A DNA stretch of 64,000 bases from Balanoglossus misakiensis (lineage: Eukaryota > Hemichordata). A model generated the notes under the pieces. The model ran no database searches. It was not told the DNA's origin and saw only the letters and a list, made by a program, of their open reading frames with translations. Shown here in pieces: positions 21,583 to 34,139 of the stretch. The translations under genes were made by a program, and so were the position numbers. The first letter of the stretch is position 1; each line of letters starts with the position of its first letter. Location of the stretch: contig CM082580.2 of assembly GCA_040954595.2 (NCBI GenBank), forward strand, positions 1,860,001 through 1,924,000. Reading direction: 5' to 3'.

Positions 21583-22429
21583 TCTAGATTACTTGTATTT
21601 GCATTTGATTCTGTTTATTAACTCTTGGCGATGCATACCACAATAGTTGTGAACTCTTTTTATAGAGGCTGATTTAACAGGTGTGGCGCCTATTTAATAT
21701 ATCACTTGTTCAAATTGCAACATACAGCCACAATCGGGCGTCGGTAACATATTCATGTATGCCTATCAGTAAGCTTATTTAGATGGACCAATCTATGTTG
21801 GAAGTCAAATCATGAAAATAATGCAACAAGTGGCAGCTCCTAGTCTTAGGGCTTCAATGACATTATATTTGGGGCTTGTATAGATCCAGAAGTTGCATAA
21901 TGTGCTCACTGTACACGTGGGATCCTGTGTTAAAGAAGCACACAAATTCTCCAACATTTTGGCAATATAGCCCAGTTGATCAGGAAAGGGCAACAAAAGT
22001 TTAGTCAAACAAGATACTAGTACCGGTATTGACAAACAGTGGCCATCTATGGTAGATATCCATATGTTATCAATTTCACTGCTCTATTAGCAAAAGGCAA
22101 ACCATTAAAATTTAAAACTGCATGTGGAGATTTTAGATAAATTAACTCTGTAACTGGGCCTGATCATGCGCCTTGAAATGGCAGGGGTCTGACATTCTGT
22201 GTTGATTTCAGAGCATACAACATGTTCCAGTACATACACAATGAATTGTATGTTTTCTCAAAATTTTATGTATAAGGCTACGGAATATAATAACCATGCA
22301 ATGCATATTGGCTGGCTGTCTCCTGCCTTTTAATGTTTCACTATTCAGAGGTGTACAGAGGCTTGATTGATTGATTGTTTGAAGTCACAGTGCAGTTGTT
22401 GTTTTGTAGTATCCGCTTAGTTGTTGTTC
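21583..22429. other. Non-coding stretch
   Basis: No domain, splice pair or repeat boundary recognised. Confidence 0.3.
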
Positions 22430-22694
22430 TTAGGGAGCATTCGTTTTTTACAGGGAGGGGGGGGGGTGCGGTGGAATTTGAGTCGCCGACTAAATGTAAA
22501 AGGCAACCCCCCCTCGAAATTACTTTTCTAAAATGTGTCCCCCCCCCTAAATTCTTCAATTGTAAAATGTGACCCCCCCAAAAAAAAAAAGTTTATCCAC
22601 CGGATTAAACTTATCAAACTTTGTCAGATATTGGTGTATGTTCGACATACCACATAATCAACCATGAAACCTAGTCTACATAGTTCCTTGATTT

Positions 22695-23020
22695 CTAAGT
22701 AGTGCATTGTCTGCCTGATCTTGTTACGTGAAAGAGTTCATTTTCAATGTCGCTGCTATCACTTTCTGAGTCACTTTCCTCTGAATCACCTAGTTCACCT
22801 ATCACTACATGTTCATCTTCTTGTTCACTGTCCTCATCCAAGTCATCCTCTTCATCCTCCTGCTCATCCTCCTCTTTGTCCCTCTCATGGTTTACTCTGA
22901 GACTTTCCAGAGTTGTTTGACACAGTTTCCGGCCTATGTGCGCTTCAACTATTTTCAGTTTGTCTTTTTTCAGCATCTTTTTCTCTGTTGTCAATTTATG
23001 TCTGTTCATGTACATGTCTA
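22695..23020 (-). pseudogene. Acidic protein C-terminal exon, interrupted by MITE
   Basis: The frame reads DMYMNRHKLTTEKKMLKKDK, then a long Asp/Glu/Ser stretch (about 50 residues) and ends VTRSGRQCTT. The first residues of the open frame come from the inverted end of the MITE at 23021-23782, which cut the reading frame. A basic segment followed by an acidic tail suggests a nuclear or DNA-associated protein, possibly the gene of the surrounding 3-kb element. Family not recognised. Confidence 0.5.
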
Positions 23021-23782
23021 GGGCTGCATTCACAAACACCTCAGGAGGGGGGGGGGGGCGGGAGAATTCAATTTTTTTTTACCGCTAATTTTCACATGCC
23101 CCCGTACACAACCCAAAATATTTTCAAATCCCCCTTTCCGAACTGCCAAAATTTTGAAATCCCCCCCCCCCATTTTCTTTCACAGAGCAAAACACATCAC
23201 CTCTATATCTTGTAAAAAAGAAAAACAGCGCTCCCATGAAAAGAATTTGAAACCGATGTTTCCCCTCATCAGTGGGTAGTAAAACTGAACGTTGTTTTTA
23301 TTTTTTAAGTATTTGTATTCTGTGTTGGGAGACATTGTAAACCGAGAATTGAAGGGGGTGGGTTTGGGAGGGGGTGTCCCCCTCCCACGTAAGAAAATGT
23401 TATAAAATACAGAGCTCAAAGCTGCATGTTAATGAACCCAGCAAAAGCAAATTAACATCGCCGCTCAAAGTTATCATGGGGTGGGGGCAAGTCCCCTGAC
23501 CTGGGACACTAGATAAACCAGTCAATGAGTGAAATGTGTTGATGAATGGAGGGGGTGGGTGTGGGAGGGGGTGTCCCCCTCCCAGATTAGAAAATTTATA
23601 AAATAAAGGGCGCGAAACTGCATTTTTGTGGACTCAAAATAAATATTTAGCCGTCAAAGTTTTCAAGTCCCCCCCTTTCAGTCCCTAAATTATTTGTAAT
23701 CCCCCCCTTACATACCCTCAATTTTTTCAAATCCCCCCTCAATTCTCCTGCCTCCCTCCAGAGGTGTTTGTGAATGCAGCCC
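23021..23782. mobile_element. G-tract MITE (762 bp) with internal G-box tandem units
   Basis: Ends are GGGCTGCATTCACAAACACC and its inverse GGTGTTTGTGAATGCAGCCC, followed inward by G12 and C-run tracts. The interior (about 23340-23640) holds two reverse-oriented copies of the unit found at 7786-8270, each with the GGGAGGGGGTGTCCCCCTCC palindrome. About 23218-23285 also matches 29217-29275, the sequence flanking a CR1 tail. Target duplication unclear. Confidence 0.78.
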
Positions 23783-23824
23783 AGGTCAGAAACTTTTAAA
23801 AGTGATATATGTCATATTATATTT

Positions 23825-23966
23825 AGAGAATAATGAACGCCCACAAGACCCATAATGGACGAAAGCACACATTGTGCGTCATAATATACGAGGCAAAGCC
23901 GAGTATATTATGGAGCACAATGTGTGCTTGAGTCCATTATGGGTCTTTGGGGCGTTCATTATTCTC
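23825..23966. repeat. Palindrome with CGAG-N-CGAG apex (a)
   Basis: Arms starting AGAATAATGAACGCCC and its inverse meet at ATATACGAGGCAAAGCCGAG. The stem is about 65 bp with few mismatches; the loop carries the direct repeat CGAG...CGAG. Confidence 0.85.
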
Positions 23967-24030
23967 ATTATTTTATAGTTTTGTCAATGCCAGTGAATTT
24001 GCAGACTTCAAAAAGTATAGGTGCGAACAA

Positions 24031-24860
24031 TTCAGACTCGGACACGGAGATCGAGAACAGAGCAATGGCGTACGCGAAAACAAAAGGTCACCTGATCGCG
24101 GTGTATCAGTGTACTGTACATTTCTAGTATCATATTCAAACATCAGGAAATAAATAATGAAGGTTTATTAACGCATGTGAAAATTCATTTAAGGCTTCTG
24201 CTGAAATATATCTGAAAAAGTTTCGATTTTTGTGTAATCTTGGTGAGGACTCGGGGAATATCTGAATTTGTTTGCGTTCTCAGGAAAGTTCACGTATACG
24301 GGCGCTCGGAAGGTTGCAATACATAAACAAACTCGCCCTCGATCGACCCTTCGTACCGCGTAGACAACATGACAGTGACACTTGCGGCATAATTTTTTTT
24401 ACGTATAGCTTCGTTGACATGACTGCTTGGTACATGGTACACGGTATGTATGGTGAACGAATGTCAAATCCAGCATCATCGAGAGGTTTGCTTTACGTGC
24501 GTGAGCGAGCCATGTTGACTGCGCGTGATTCAACAGCAGACGACATGTACTTACTGCAGCCGTAGGAAGACAAAATATTAAAACAAAACGCCAGTAGAGG
24601 ACAGATTTGGAAATTAATAAATATCACCGTATTTATTCTGTGTACGTTTGCATTTCTTTTTTTAGCCCTCTAAATGTTCGCATTGTCTGAAAACTTCCGT
24701 TATTCAGTCGGAAATTGTACACGTCCACTGGTTCTTGGGTGCGTCGCGCGTCCATCGAATAACACGATACATTATCAGTAATAATGTATAGCTATGACGT
24801 CACAAAATTCACTGGTATTGATAAAGCTATCATATAATATACCAGTATATTGATGGTGTA
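24031..24860 (+). repeat. Dispersed repeat, copy 1 (second copy at 38113-38900)
   Basis: Same-orientation match beginning near CTCGG-CACGGAGATC and running through TCTAGTATCATATTCAAACA and TTGACATGACTGCTTGGTAC. This copy keeps more CpG; the second shows CG to CA/TG changes. The 97-codon ORF at 24272-24565 is not preserved in the other copy. Confidence 0.75.
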
Positions 24861-24999
24861 AATCACGCAATTTTATTGGTCGATACACGACACGTGACTG
24901 TGATATATTAGTCATATATCACAGTCATATATCATAGTCAAAGAAAATGCCTTTTTAAAATGTTTTATGCAAAGTTTCAATATACTGGCATAATATAAT

Positions 25000-25142
25000 A
25001 GCAATAAAACACCCCCAGCCATGGTATACCACTCGATTTTGACCAGTTCAACTCCATATACGCACTCGCTATCGCTCGTGCGTATATGTCGTGAACTGGT
25101 CAAAATCTCGTGGTATACCATGGGTGGGGGTGTTTTATTGCT
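25000..25142. repeat. Palindrome with CGAG-N-CGAG apex (b, inverse)
   Basis: AGCAATAAAACACCCCCAGC pairs with its inverse ending at 25142. The apex on the minus strand reads GCACGAGCGATAGCGAGTGC. The stem is about 65 bp. Confidence 0.85.
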
Positions 25143-25439
25143 TAAATATTGCCATGATACAGCCTGAAAATGTTATATTTGTGATCAAAAGTGTACTTGT
25201 TGTCACCTGATCACACAGAATAAAGACATGTTCGTATTCTAATTTATACACTTTACGGTCAATACTGTTGTTTTTTGCTATAATTCCATACAAATCTGTT
25301 GTAAAAATTGTCCCCCCCCCCAAACCATTGATTATAAAATTTGTCCCCCCCTAAAAACTGCTTTGTAAAAGTAAACCCCCCCCCCTGATTTCCACCGCCT
25401 CCCCCCCCCCCTCCCTGTAAAAAAACGAATGCTCCCTTA

Positions 25440-28307
25440 TGTCATGAAATGCTAGTCATGATTCAGAGAACTGTTGGCACCGACAGATGAGGTTAGCAAC
25501 AATCCTTTTATTTACAAAACAAGATACATGAAATTTATTCTTGTAGTTAAGGACCAAACCAAAACATTGTCAAAACTGTCATCCTCAGACAGCGGGAGGA
25601 TATTCCATAGCCCCATCCCAAACTTGCCAAGAGCCCTCTCATTCAAGAAACCCCGCCCACATTTCTTTGTTATGGACTCAGTCTTTGACAGTGTAATAAA
25701 TCTTTTAAAACTTTGAGGCTGACTTCTGCTCATTTGAAGTCTATACAATACATTCCCAGATCTCAATATCTTCCTTCAAATTCAAGATTCACCTAATGTT
25801 AACCTTTTTTATGCTCTTATTCATGTAGATATTGAAATGCAACAGAGGTTATTGGCAGGTACAGAATTTATTGGCTTTTAATTAAGAAATTGAAATGTTT
25901 GGTCTGTAAATTTGGGAAGCAAACATCTATTAATTGTATATAATGATCATAAATGTCTATACCTGTAGATAAAGTGAGTACATGTGTGGTTGTAATCATA
26001 CTGCAGGTGTGCATCTATTAACGAATTTGTGTATGGCTGTTCTATCATGCAATGGTGATGTTATTTTGAATGAGTTGTACATGCACGTACAGGACCTAGC
26101 TTTTTAAAACCTTGGGCTGAAAACTTTGCAAGCAAGTAGTTTCTGGATATGATTGCTATAATTAAAACTGACCAGAATGGTTGTGTCATGAATATGGAAG
26201 GATTCATATAAACACTGAAGTGGGGGGGGGGGGGTTGGCATCCTTTCTACTCATAGTTATATTCATTTTGTTGACGTCCTCTTTCATGCTGCATCTCCTG
26301 ACATTGTTACAATGATCGGGTACCTCAACAGTGAACTATGAATGAGCACTGAAACTCACACAAGTTGGATCCAACGTCAACATTTTCATGTATTTTGTAC
26401 ACGGTATTAGTGCAGTTTGGCCTTATGGTTGATGAAATTTATTTTCACGATTATAAAATTCAAGGATTTGGCATTTGGCAGGTGGTTGTATGTGATTTTT
26501 CATTGCCAGGTGGTTGCTATAGCATGGCAACAAAATGCAATGCATTGATGATCTACCCAAAGCAAAGAATTAAATTTAAACATTTGTTCAGGTGTATGGA
26601 GGAATCTTTTCCCCACCTCTCTCCTTTAGATTGTGCAATTTATGCTCAAGAAATGCCCCCCCCCTCCCATACTCTGTTAGTCCATGCCAGTGAACAGTGT
26701 GATATGGCATGGAATGTCCAAATTTCACTTAAACTCTTTTCTTGAAATCAAATATACATGCACCTCATACATAATTGGTGATCCATTCATGCATAACAGG
26801 TCTATTGCCTATCTCATGGTCACTCCACCAGAAATCCATGACAATGATACATGGACATTTTCTCTATAGTCAGATCCACTGTCAGGGCATTACTGATTAA
26901 ACTGCCAATTTAATTAAGCACAATTTTATATGGGGGTTACACAGGGACCATTAATACGTTTCTAAAATGTCTCAGATCAAATACTTGCATAAATAATTAT
27001 TTGTTATCAGTTCAAGTGGTGCTGAAACGTCTCAGATTCGAGACGGCTTTGACGACCTGCGCCGGTGTAAGGATTAATACCTCTAAACAACCCATTGTCT
27101 ATGGGGCCAAGTCATAGTGCCTATACATAAATGTTGTATGTGGACAAGAGGCGAATCAAAGGATTAATCCTCTGTATTTACCATAGGCAAGTAATGTCTC
27201 TCAAACACTGAGAATTTTGCCCTGTGTGAATCTGGTATTAATTTAAAAATATTTTCATGATTTTACTTTTGAGTGGTCCAATTAAGTTAAAGTTTACTGG
27301 TCGGTGTACACAAACAAATCAGTAAACTCGATTGTGGCTAAGTATGTAAATACCGGTATGTACAATAAAGAATAAAAAGGTGCCACACTCATTTCTTCAA
27401 CTGTCTATTGCAAGAGTAGATAACTACTGTAGTATGCGCATATTGCTATTAATACCTCCAGAAAGTCAAACACTGGTATGTTAGAAAATCTGGATAGTGT
27501 GAATTTTAACACACTGCCAGGTAAAAAAACGAACACACATTGGAGGCAGTTTCTGGACATCCAAGTTTTTTAACAAAATTCACTCACAAAAAAAAACCTT
27601 CATATTTATTTACTTTCCAGCTGACAGAATTAAAAGCCTTTCCAAGATTATTGGAGAGATTGAAAGCATGACAAATTTTTATTGAGTTGCAGCTCATGGG
27701 GCCTTAATGTGATATTAAGTTCTGTTTTTTTTTCTGTGAGTGGCCAAGCTTTCATGCAACTCCTGTTACTGTCCCATTTATTGTGTTGGAGATTTCTCAA
27801 ATTGGCTTGTGTGCCAATTTTTTTACTATAGGAGTTGAGTAGTGGAGTACGTTTTGAATCTTGTAAATACAAACCGACTTTCTATTTTCAGATGTAACAC
27901 TGCTAGTGGACAGTGTTGTACCCAAAGTTTTCTGAAGCTCAGATGAGCAATGGAATCATTGCACTGAATGAGCTTTCATGTACCAGAATACTGTTTATTT
28001 TTAGCTACTGTTTATGTGTGCGCAGGTTTGAAACATTACAAGGAAACACTGCACTGTACCAGAATACACTCACTTAAAACTATTGAAGGTAGGGATTTTG
28101 TTATGTGGCATAAATTAAAACAGGCTTGCTTGCAAAATGAATTTGTGCAGTTAGACTGCTTACAATCTAACCCCACGGTGTGCTTTGATTGGACGTTAAC
28201 ATATACAAGTATATAGAGGCCAAGCAGATCAGATGATGTACATGTCTCTTTGCACACATTCTGAATTTATCCAGCAATCTACTGGCACCTAGACCCATGT
28301 CTAACCA
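25440..28307. other. Non-coding stretch with a dispersed repeat
   Basis: No gene recognised. 26937-27240 is similar in the same orientation to 47690-47910 (shared AACCCATTGTCTATGGGGCC and GCCTATACATAAA). A G15 run occurs at about 26221. ORFs such as 26365-26745 lack domains. Confidence 0.4.
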
Positions 28308-28370
28308 AGGGAGTGTTCAGCTAATGCATGGGGGGGGGGGGGGATGGACCAATTGTGGGGGAGGCATTTT
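28308..28370 (+). mobile_element. Single end of a G-tract element
   Basis: GGGAGTGTTCAGCTAATGCA followed by G14 repeats the layout of the other G-tract termini. No matching right end was identified. Confidence 0.4.
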
Positions 28371-29054
28371 TTCAAAATAATAGAAGGTGAAGGTCACATT
28401 TCATAAAGCTATATTCTTGTCGATTGAGTGTTCCATTATACAGCTGGTATTCCATTACATAGTATGTACTTGTAAATGATTATGTTTGCCAATGATACCC
28501 AGTTGTGGTCAGGGATAATGGTATTTGTGCAGTTAGATGCACACAGTATCTGATTTCTTATATGACCTCCCCATTTGTGTAGTATTCCATCTGATAATTA
28601 GATTAGAATCAGTGACAAGAACATTGTTCGGAAAGTAAAATTAGTTTCAGTCTGGTTGGCATAAATGTTTTGAAGCTGTTAAAACTTTTAGATACCAGGT
28701 ACATATGTAGATACCACAGACAACTGCATGAGGTTGGAAGGGGTAATTTCCAGTCATCTTTCTCAGATTTAAACAGAAGAAATTAAACAGTCTCTACATA
28801 TCCAATGATTATCATTTTCAAAGGAAGAAAACACAGTAAGGGAAAACAATAGTTTTGATTATGGCCGAGTCAGTACTTCTGCTGTGAACCCAACCGAAAA
28901 CATTACCGGTTATTGTGTGCTATAAAATGAGACTATCCCCCATCAGGGCTCCAGACACAACTATGGTGGGAGGAAGGGGAGAGGAGCAGGAGGGGGTAAG
29001 GTCAAATGCCATGCCATTTCGATCACTGCATGAGCGGAAAATTTAACACTTTGA
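28371..29054. other. Non-coding stretch
   Basis: Nothing recognised. Confidence 0.3.
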
Positions 29055-29208
29055 GGGAGCATTCGTTTTTTACAGGGAGGGGGGGGGGGCCGGTGGAATT
29101 TGAGTCGCCGACTAAATGTAAAAGGCAACCCCCCCTGGAAATTACTTTTCTAAAATGTGACCCCCCCCCCCCCAAAAAAAAAGTTTATCCACCGGATTAA
29201 ACTTATCA
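29055..29208 (+). mobile_element. Partial copy of the 22433 element's left end
   Basis: GGGAGCATTCGTTTTTTACA through GTTTATCCACCGGATTAAAC matches 22433-22615. It then breaks off into the sequence also found at 23218-23285. No right end follows. Confidence 0.75.
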
Positions 29209-29277
29209 TGGACACAGCGCTCCCATGAAAAGAATTTGAAACCGATATTTCCCCTCATCAGTGGGTATTAAAACACG

Positions 29278-29601
29278 TTACACATAAAACCGAGTAAAAA
29301 GGTAAGTTTTCAAATTACGCTTAAAAATATTGACACTTCTGGCGGTTTTGATATCAAGGGGTAAATTGTTCCATAAAATGGGTGCACAAACTGAAAAAGC
29401 TCTCTGTCCGTAGGTTTTGTTAAATTTAGCATGAGGATGAGTTAAAAAGAATTGAACACTCGAGCGCAGTTCTCGAGCTGGTACATATAAATGTAAAAGA
29501 TCAGTCAAATAGGCAGGTGCCTTACCACTGATACGTCGTGCGCCCAATGAGGAAAGCTTTTCAGTATTTGAAAAAAGATGTGTGGTCAAATCAGTGTACA
29601 A
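29278..29601 (-). pseudogene. CR1-type LINE ORF2 C-terminal tail
   Basis: The minus-strand frame contains GKAPAYLTDLLHLYVPAREL, RSSVQFFL, YGQRAFSVCAPILWNNLPLD and KRNLKTYLFTRFYV. These are the C-terminal landmarks of CR1-like LINEs (APSYL..LL..Y.P.R.LRSS; YG.RAFS..AP.LWN.LP). The upstream reverse transcriptase is missing, a typical 5' truncation. The 3' flank (29217-29275) is shared with 23218-23285 and may be 3' UTR. Confidence 0.85.
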
Positions 29602-29649
29602 CGAGTTTTATCTTCTTCAGATTCATAATCATTGGCTTCTGATATTAAC

Positions 29650-31020
29650 ATATTTTATACAAGGTTTTGACAAGCAAGACTTCTCTGAGGAGTGTGACAT
29701 GAGGCTGTCCTCCTGTCCACCCCCATGCCAGAATGATGTAGTCATCACTGTGGGTGATGTAGTACGACAACTCAAGTACCGTATATGAAACCTTGGACAG
29801 CCCGGCCTGGCCCAGATGGTATAACTGGCAGTGTGCTGAAGGCGTGCGTGGATGGACTAGAGGCCTTGTTTCAGAATTTCTTTCAGCGCTCTATTGATAC
29901 AGGCACTACACCCAAAATTTGGAGGACTTCAAAAATTTTCCAAGTTCCTAAAATTACTTTTTCTTCAGAGCTAAAGCAACATCCTTCATAATGAAATGTT
30001 TGATATTGTCTCATCTACTCCCCTATGTTCAGTCAAAAGTAGATCCTAAAGGTACGGATGACGCAGCTGCTTGTCTCCTTCATAAATTGTTAAAACACCT
30101 TGATAAAGCCGGGCACTATGCCAGGATTATATTCATCGACTTCAGTTCTTCTTTCAACACCACTTAGCGTCACATTATGATAGACATATCATTGCAGGTA
30201 GGTGCACCATGCACCTGCAATAGTTTATTGGGTTTATAACTTCCTAACTGACAGACCACATTGTGAGAGAGTAGGGGAGGCCTATCTACTGTGGTCTTCA
30301 CCAATACCAGTGCCCCCAAGGCTGTATCTTCAGGCTTAGCCCATTTACGTTCATTTTCTATACAAATGATTGCCAGAGTAATTGTTCAACTAGTTCATTT
30401 CTTTCCAATTCTCTGATAGTGCAGCTGTACTTGTTCTTTTAAATGACACAAACTCGGAAACGGAATATGTAAACTTGGTAAAGTATTATTCTAATAGCTG
30501 TAATTCAAATTTTCTACAGCTTAATGTTTCAAAGACAAAAGAACTTAACGTTAACTTTCGTCGGGTATCAGGACCAAATGTCCCAATTTGTATTGATGGT
30601 GAACCCAATGAACAGGTGGTCTTTTTTAAGTATCTTGGTGATATTCTTAACAATTAACTCTCCTTTAGTCAGCACACAACAGCTATTCAAAAGAAATGAC
30701 AGCAAAGATTGCACATGCTCAAGAGGTTGTGTTCCTTTCATGTTAATTCACATCTGCTACTTTTGTTGTACTGGAGTATTGTTGAACCACTCTGGACTTA
30801 CTGCAATGTGTGTTATTGCTTTCCATTGTTAAAAGCGACAAGCATCTTTTGGGAGACCCACACCGGTTCTCTCAGAGCTTGTGCAATCACTGCTGATGTA
30901 AACCATCCATTGTATTTCTCCTTTGAAATGTTACCCTCAAGTCATAGACGTTGTTGCCTTAAGTGGTCTAAGTTGAGGTTCAGCAACAGCTTTGTGCCAA
31001 TGGCCACCAGGAAAGTTAAT
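29650..31020 (+). pseudogene. Rex1/Babar-like LINE reverse transcriptase relic
   Basis: Read across several frames: DKQDFSEECD, VITVGDVVRQLK, PGPDGITGSVLKACVDGLEA, FFQRSIDTGTTPKIWRTSKI, then YARIIFIDFSSSFNTT, a decayed CPQGCIFR box, and NVSKTKELNVNF with CIDGEPNEQVVFFKYLGDIL. These are ordered reverse-transcriptase motifs of the Rex1/Babar type. Stops, frameshifts and a changed catalytic box (FSDSA instead of F/YxDD) show it is dead. Confidence 0.85.
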
Positions 31021-32514
31021 CCCTGATATGTATAATGTTTTTGTCCTTTTTGTGGTGACGTGATTTTGTTGTGTTTACTATTAATTTACTATTGAGCCAT
31101 AATAAGATTATTCTTTTTAGTACAATACAATACAAAAGTTGTTTTTGTTGAAAACATAAGTCAATTCTCATCAAATCATGTAGATGTAAAGAAGAGACAT
31201 TGAGCTTATTTTTTCAAGGGTATCACTGAAAATTATGGTATATTTAACAAACACTAGAAAAAGTAGAACTAAACATTTTTGATCTTGCAACCTATACTAA
31301 GTTGCCAGCCGCCACAGTCCTGCATTGATCATCTCACTGAGTCATAATGTGGTGATGTTCAAAGGCAATAATGGTTCATCAGACCTTTAACTTTACAACA
31401 TTAATTGCTCTGACATTGATTTCAAATGTTGAAGTTTATTTGTAATGGCAACGGTTGAATTAGGATCTTGTTTTTCACTGGGTTGGTTGATTGACAAACT
31501 TAGACATAGAATGCCATGGTGCTATTCTCTGGTACTGTTGATAGAGAAAGAATAGGTGACCTGTTCTGCAAAGTAGCTGACCAGATGTCTTGATGGCCCG
31601 GCGCCTGCTTAGTGAGAACTCAGAATTTTATAATTATACAATTATGATTTAAGTCCGAATTGTATTGTTTGGTCAATTACCTCTGTATTCCTGATTCTTG
31701 ATGTTGGTGAAACCATAAACAACCTTGTTTATTTGGATAGATTTTATGGGACCAAGAAGGTGGAAACTTAACATGGTCCTTTGTGGTAGACGCACATTAT
31801 ACAAATGAGGACTAGAGAGAGGGTCACATTGAAGCACTGTGGGTACAGTTTGATATGACCAAGCTGAGGTGTCATACTTGCATCTAAATTTAACATACCC
31901 CTTTATGCGAGGGTTACGTCATTATACAAATTTAGACTAATATAGAGGGAGGGTAACACTTATTAAATTTTCTGCTGCTGGGAGAGATCTTCATTTAACA
32001 CGACTGATTGACCCCAATTTCTCGTGCCTCCGCCCCTCAGAATAAATCAAAGCTTTGTTACAGCATGGAGGTACTCTCTAGTACTTCCACGGTTACAGCA
32101 ACCAATCCTCCCAACCTTAAATAGGTTTTAAGCTACCTAAGTGAGTGATGAAAATCTCATATGGTCAACACAATTTCAAGATGGCCGATTTTTGCCATGT
32201 TTAAAAAATGGGAGTTCATGAGCCCAAGTGATGATGGGTCATTCTGAAACTTTTTAACATAAAAAATAACAAAATGTGAAAAAAGTTAAAATGAGTTGCT
32301 AACTACAAAAACGGACATGTTTGACCAAAGGAAGTCATGAAATACAGTAAACATATCATTTCTTCTATCTCTTACTACAGTGGGTTGTCGACTTTTTGCC
32401 CAGAATGCAATGTGATTTGACCCCCCTAGCACAAAGTGAAATCCTATTTAAGGCAGCCAGAATTCATATTACCCCTCCAGTCAGTGCAGATATAAGACCA
32501 CACATTTAAAATAT
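31021..32514. other. Non-coding stretch
   Basis: AT-rich, no gene or repeat boundary recognised. Confidence 0.35.
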
Positions 32515-32870
32515 ATATATATATATTTTTTAATAATAAGTGTACACATCTGCATTGAACTAAATAAATAAAATAAATAAATATATACACTGAGTAAATA
32601 AACTAAGTAAATAAATGTATGCTAACTAAACCTATGCTACCTAAACTAATAAACCTAATTAACTAAATACTAAACTTATACTAACTAACTAACTAACTAA
32701 TTTACTTACTAACTAACTAACTATATACTAACTAACTAACTAACTAAACTATTCAATAGTTTGGACAAATACATGTGTACACTCACTCACTCACTCAGAC
32801 AGACAGACGGACGGACGGACGGAAGGACGGATGGACGGACGGACAGACAGACAGACAGACAGGTGTATCA
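32515..32870 (+). repeat. Compound microsatellite block
   Basis: AT run, AAAT repeats, CTAA repeats, CACT repeats and GACA/GACG repeats in succession. The short Asp/Arg/Gly/Thr ORF at 32775-32981 comes from the GACG/GACA tract. Confidence 0.9.
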
Positions 32871-33302
32871 AAATGGGTATTACTGAGGAGGGGGGGGGCA
32901 GTTTGGGCCAAGACTGGTTGGGGCATTTCAGAGGACATTTCAAAATCTAATTTACTTGAGGCACCCCGAGAAAAATTTTAAGACATGTTCTCATGTGCCA
33001 TGGTTAGGGCGGTTCTTTTTTTTATTATCATAAGTGGGTAAACATTTCTTATCAGGGACTTCAAAATCTTGTGTCCACACATTTTACTTGAGTTTCAAAT
33101 AGGTCAGAGATCAACAGGCATTTGCATGATCTGCTACCGATTCATTGTAACTTTTCATTGGAGGTTGCACTTGAAAGACAAAAATAATGTAGTTGTTTTT
33201 TTTTGGTTATGAAACAAAAGTTACATGAAAAACTTGCTTGATTTCCGATCCATACATTGTATTGCAGCAATCGAGTGAACAAGCTACGCCAGTATTCTAG
33301 TC

Positions 33303-33304
<2 letters not shown>

Positions 33305-33337
<33 letters not shown>
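33305..33337 (+). repeat. Poly-T run
   Basis: 33 consecutive T. It could be the antisense poly-A of a retroposed sequence, but no retrogene was seen next to it. Confidence 0.8.
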
Positions 33338-33710
33338 CGCTTTTCAAACTGTCACTCGTATCTTCTTGAGAAAACTCACAACTTGGGTTTTAAACAAAAA
33401 CAATGTTGTGGAATAAACAACTACAAACACTAAGTAAAGGTCAGAAAAATTGCATCAAAACTAAAAAAAAGTATTCAAACAAGATAAATGATTACAATCA
33501 AAGATAAAATAAAAGATTTCAAACAATTTGCAGATTTGCCATTCAGGCAAATACAGCCAAAGCAAGAGATGTCAAGCAAATCGAGCAACTCTTACAACAA
33601 GGTGGAAAGTACACAAGTCATGCAGACTGAATGTTTAACAGTGACTGATTGAATGTTGATGCCATAGCATATTGGATGGTATTGTGAAATGTGTCTGTCT
33701 ACAGTGTGTT

Positions 33711-34139
33711 TCAATGTAGCTCCCAGCAGTATTCACTTTGCGTGAATTTCTCCAGGTCTTCAACCAATTTGTCAGTCTTGTGGATCATTTGTGAGGTGCT
33801 ATGATTAACCCCTGCAACTGTCAATCCAGCAGAGGCAATGTTATTAACAATGAATTGCACATGCATAACTGACTTAGAGGGCCCAGAGGGAAAACCAGCT
33901 TCATTCAAAAACAAAGAATAGCCGGTGCCTTGGGGGTCTAAACCATGGGATTTGCAACAATAACACTGTTGTCCCCTGATATCAATGCATCCGTAGAAGA
34001 ATTTGAAAAGCTTGGTGATAAAAATGCAGCAAATATGCAACATGCAAATGAGAGTAGTCCCTATAATGACAGGAAGCCTTTTAATGGTCTCATAAAATAA
34101 ACTAGCAGAAAAGTCGTAAAAAATTTCCCTGTGATGCAT
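33711..34139 (-). CDS. Unrecognised 142-aa ORF with predicted membrane segment
   Basis: ATG at 34139, stop at 33711. A short N-terminus is followed by one hydrophobic segment (about residues 22-48, LPVIIGTTLICMLHICCIFI), a Cys-rich patch (GQQCYCCKSHG) and a C-terminal region ending KLVEDLEKFTQSEYCWELH. A diverged relative lies on + at about 46950-47280. The layout would suit a single-pass membrane protein, but two related copies in a repeat-rich window may mean a transposon or retroposed origin. Function unknown. Confidence 0.4.
   Translation of the reverse strand: MHHREIFYDFSASLFYETIKRLPVIIGTTLICMLHICCIFITKLFKFFYGCIDIRGQQCYCCKSHGLDPQGTGYSLFLNEAGFPSGPSKSVMHVQFIVNNIASAGLTVAGVNHSTSQMIHKTDKLVEDLEKFTQSEYCWELH

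Larger units (their letters stand above)
22433..25436. mobile_element. 3-kb G-tract element with TTA target duplication (Harbinger-like)
   Basis: The left end GGGAGCATTCGTTTTTTACA continues into AGGGAGGGGG and CGGTGGAA; the right end is its reverse complement (ending TACCGAATGC-type CGAATGCTCCC). TTA flanks both sides (22430-22432, 25437-25439). A TTA/TWA 3-bp duplication is typical of PIF/Harbinger transposons. It contains a minus-strand acidic ORF, a second G-tract MITE (23021-23782), two palindromes and a dispersed repeat, so it is composite. A partial left-end copy lies at 29055-29208. No transposase was recognised. Confidence 0.7.
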
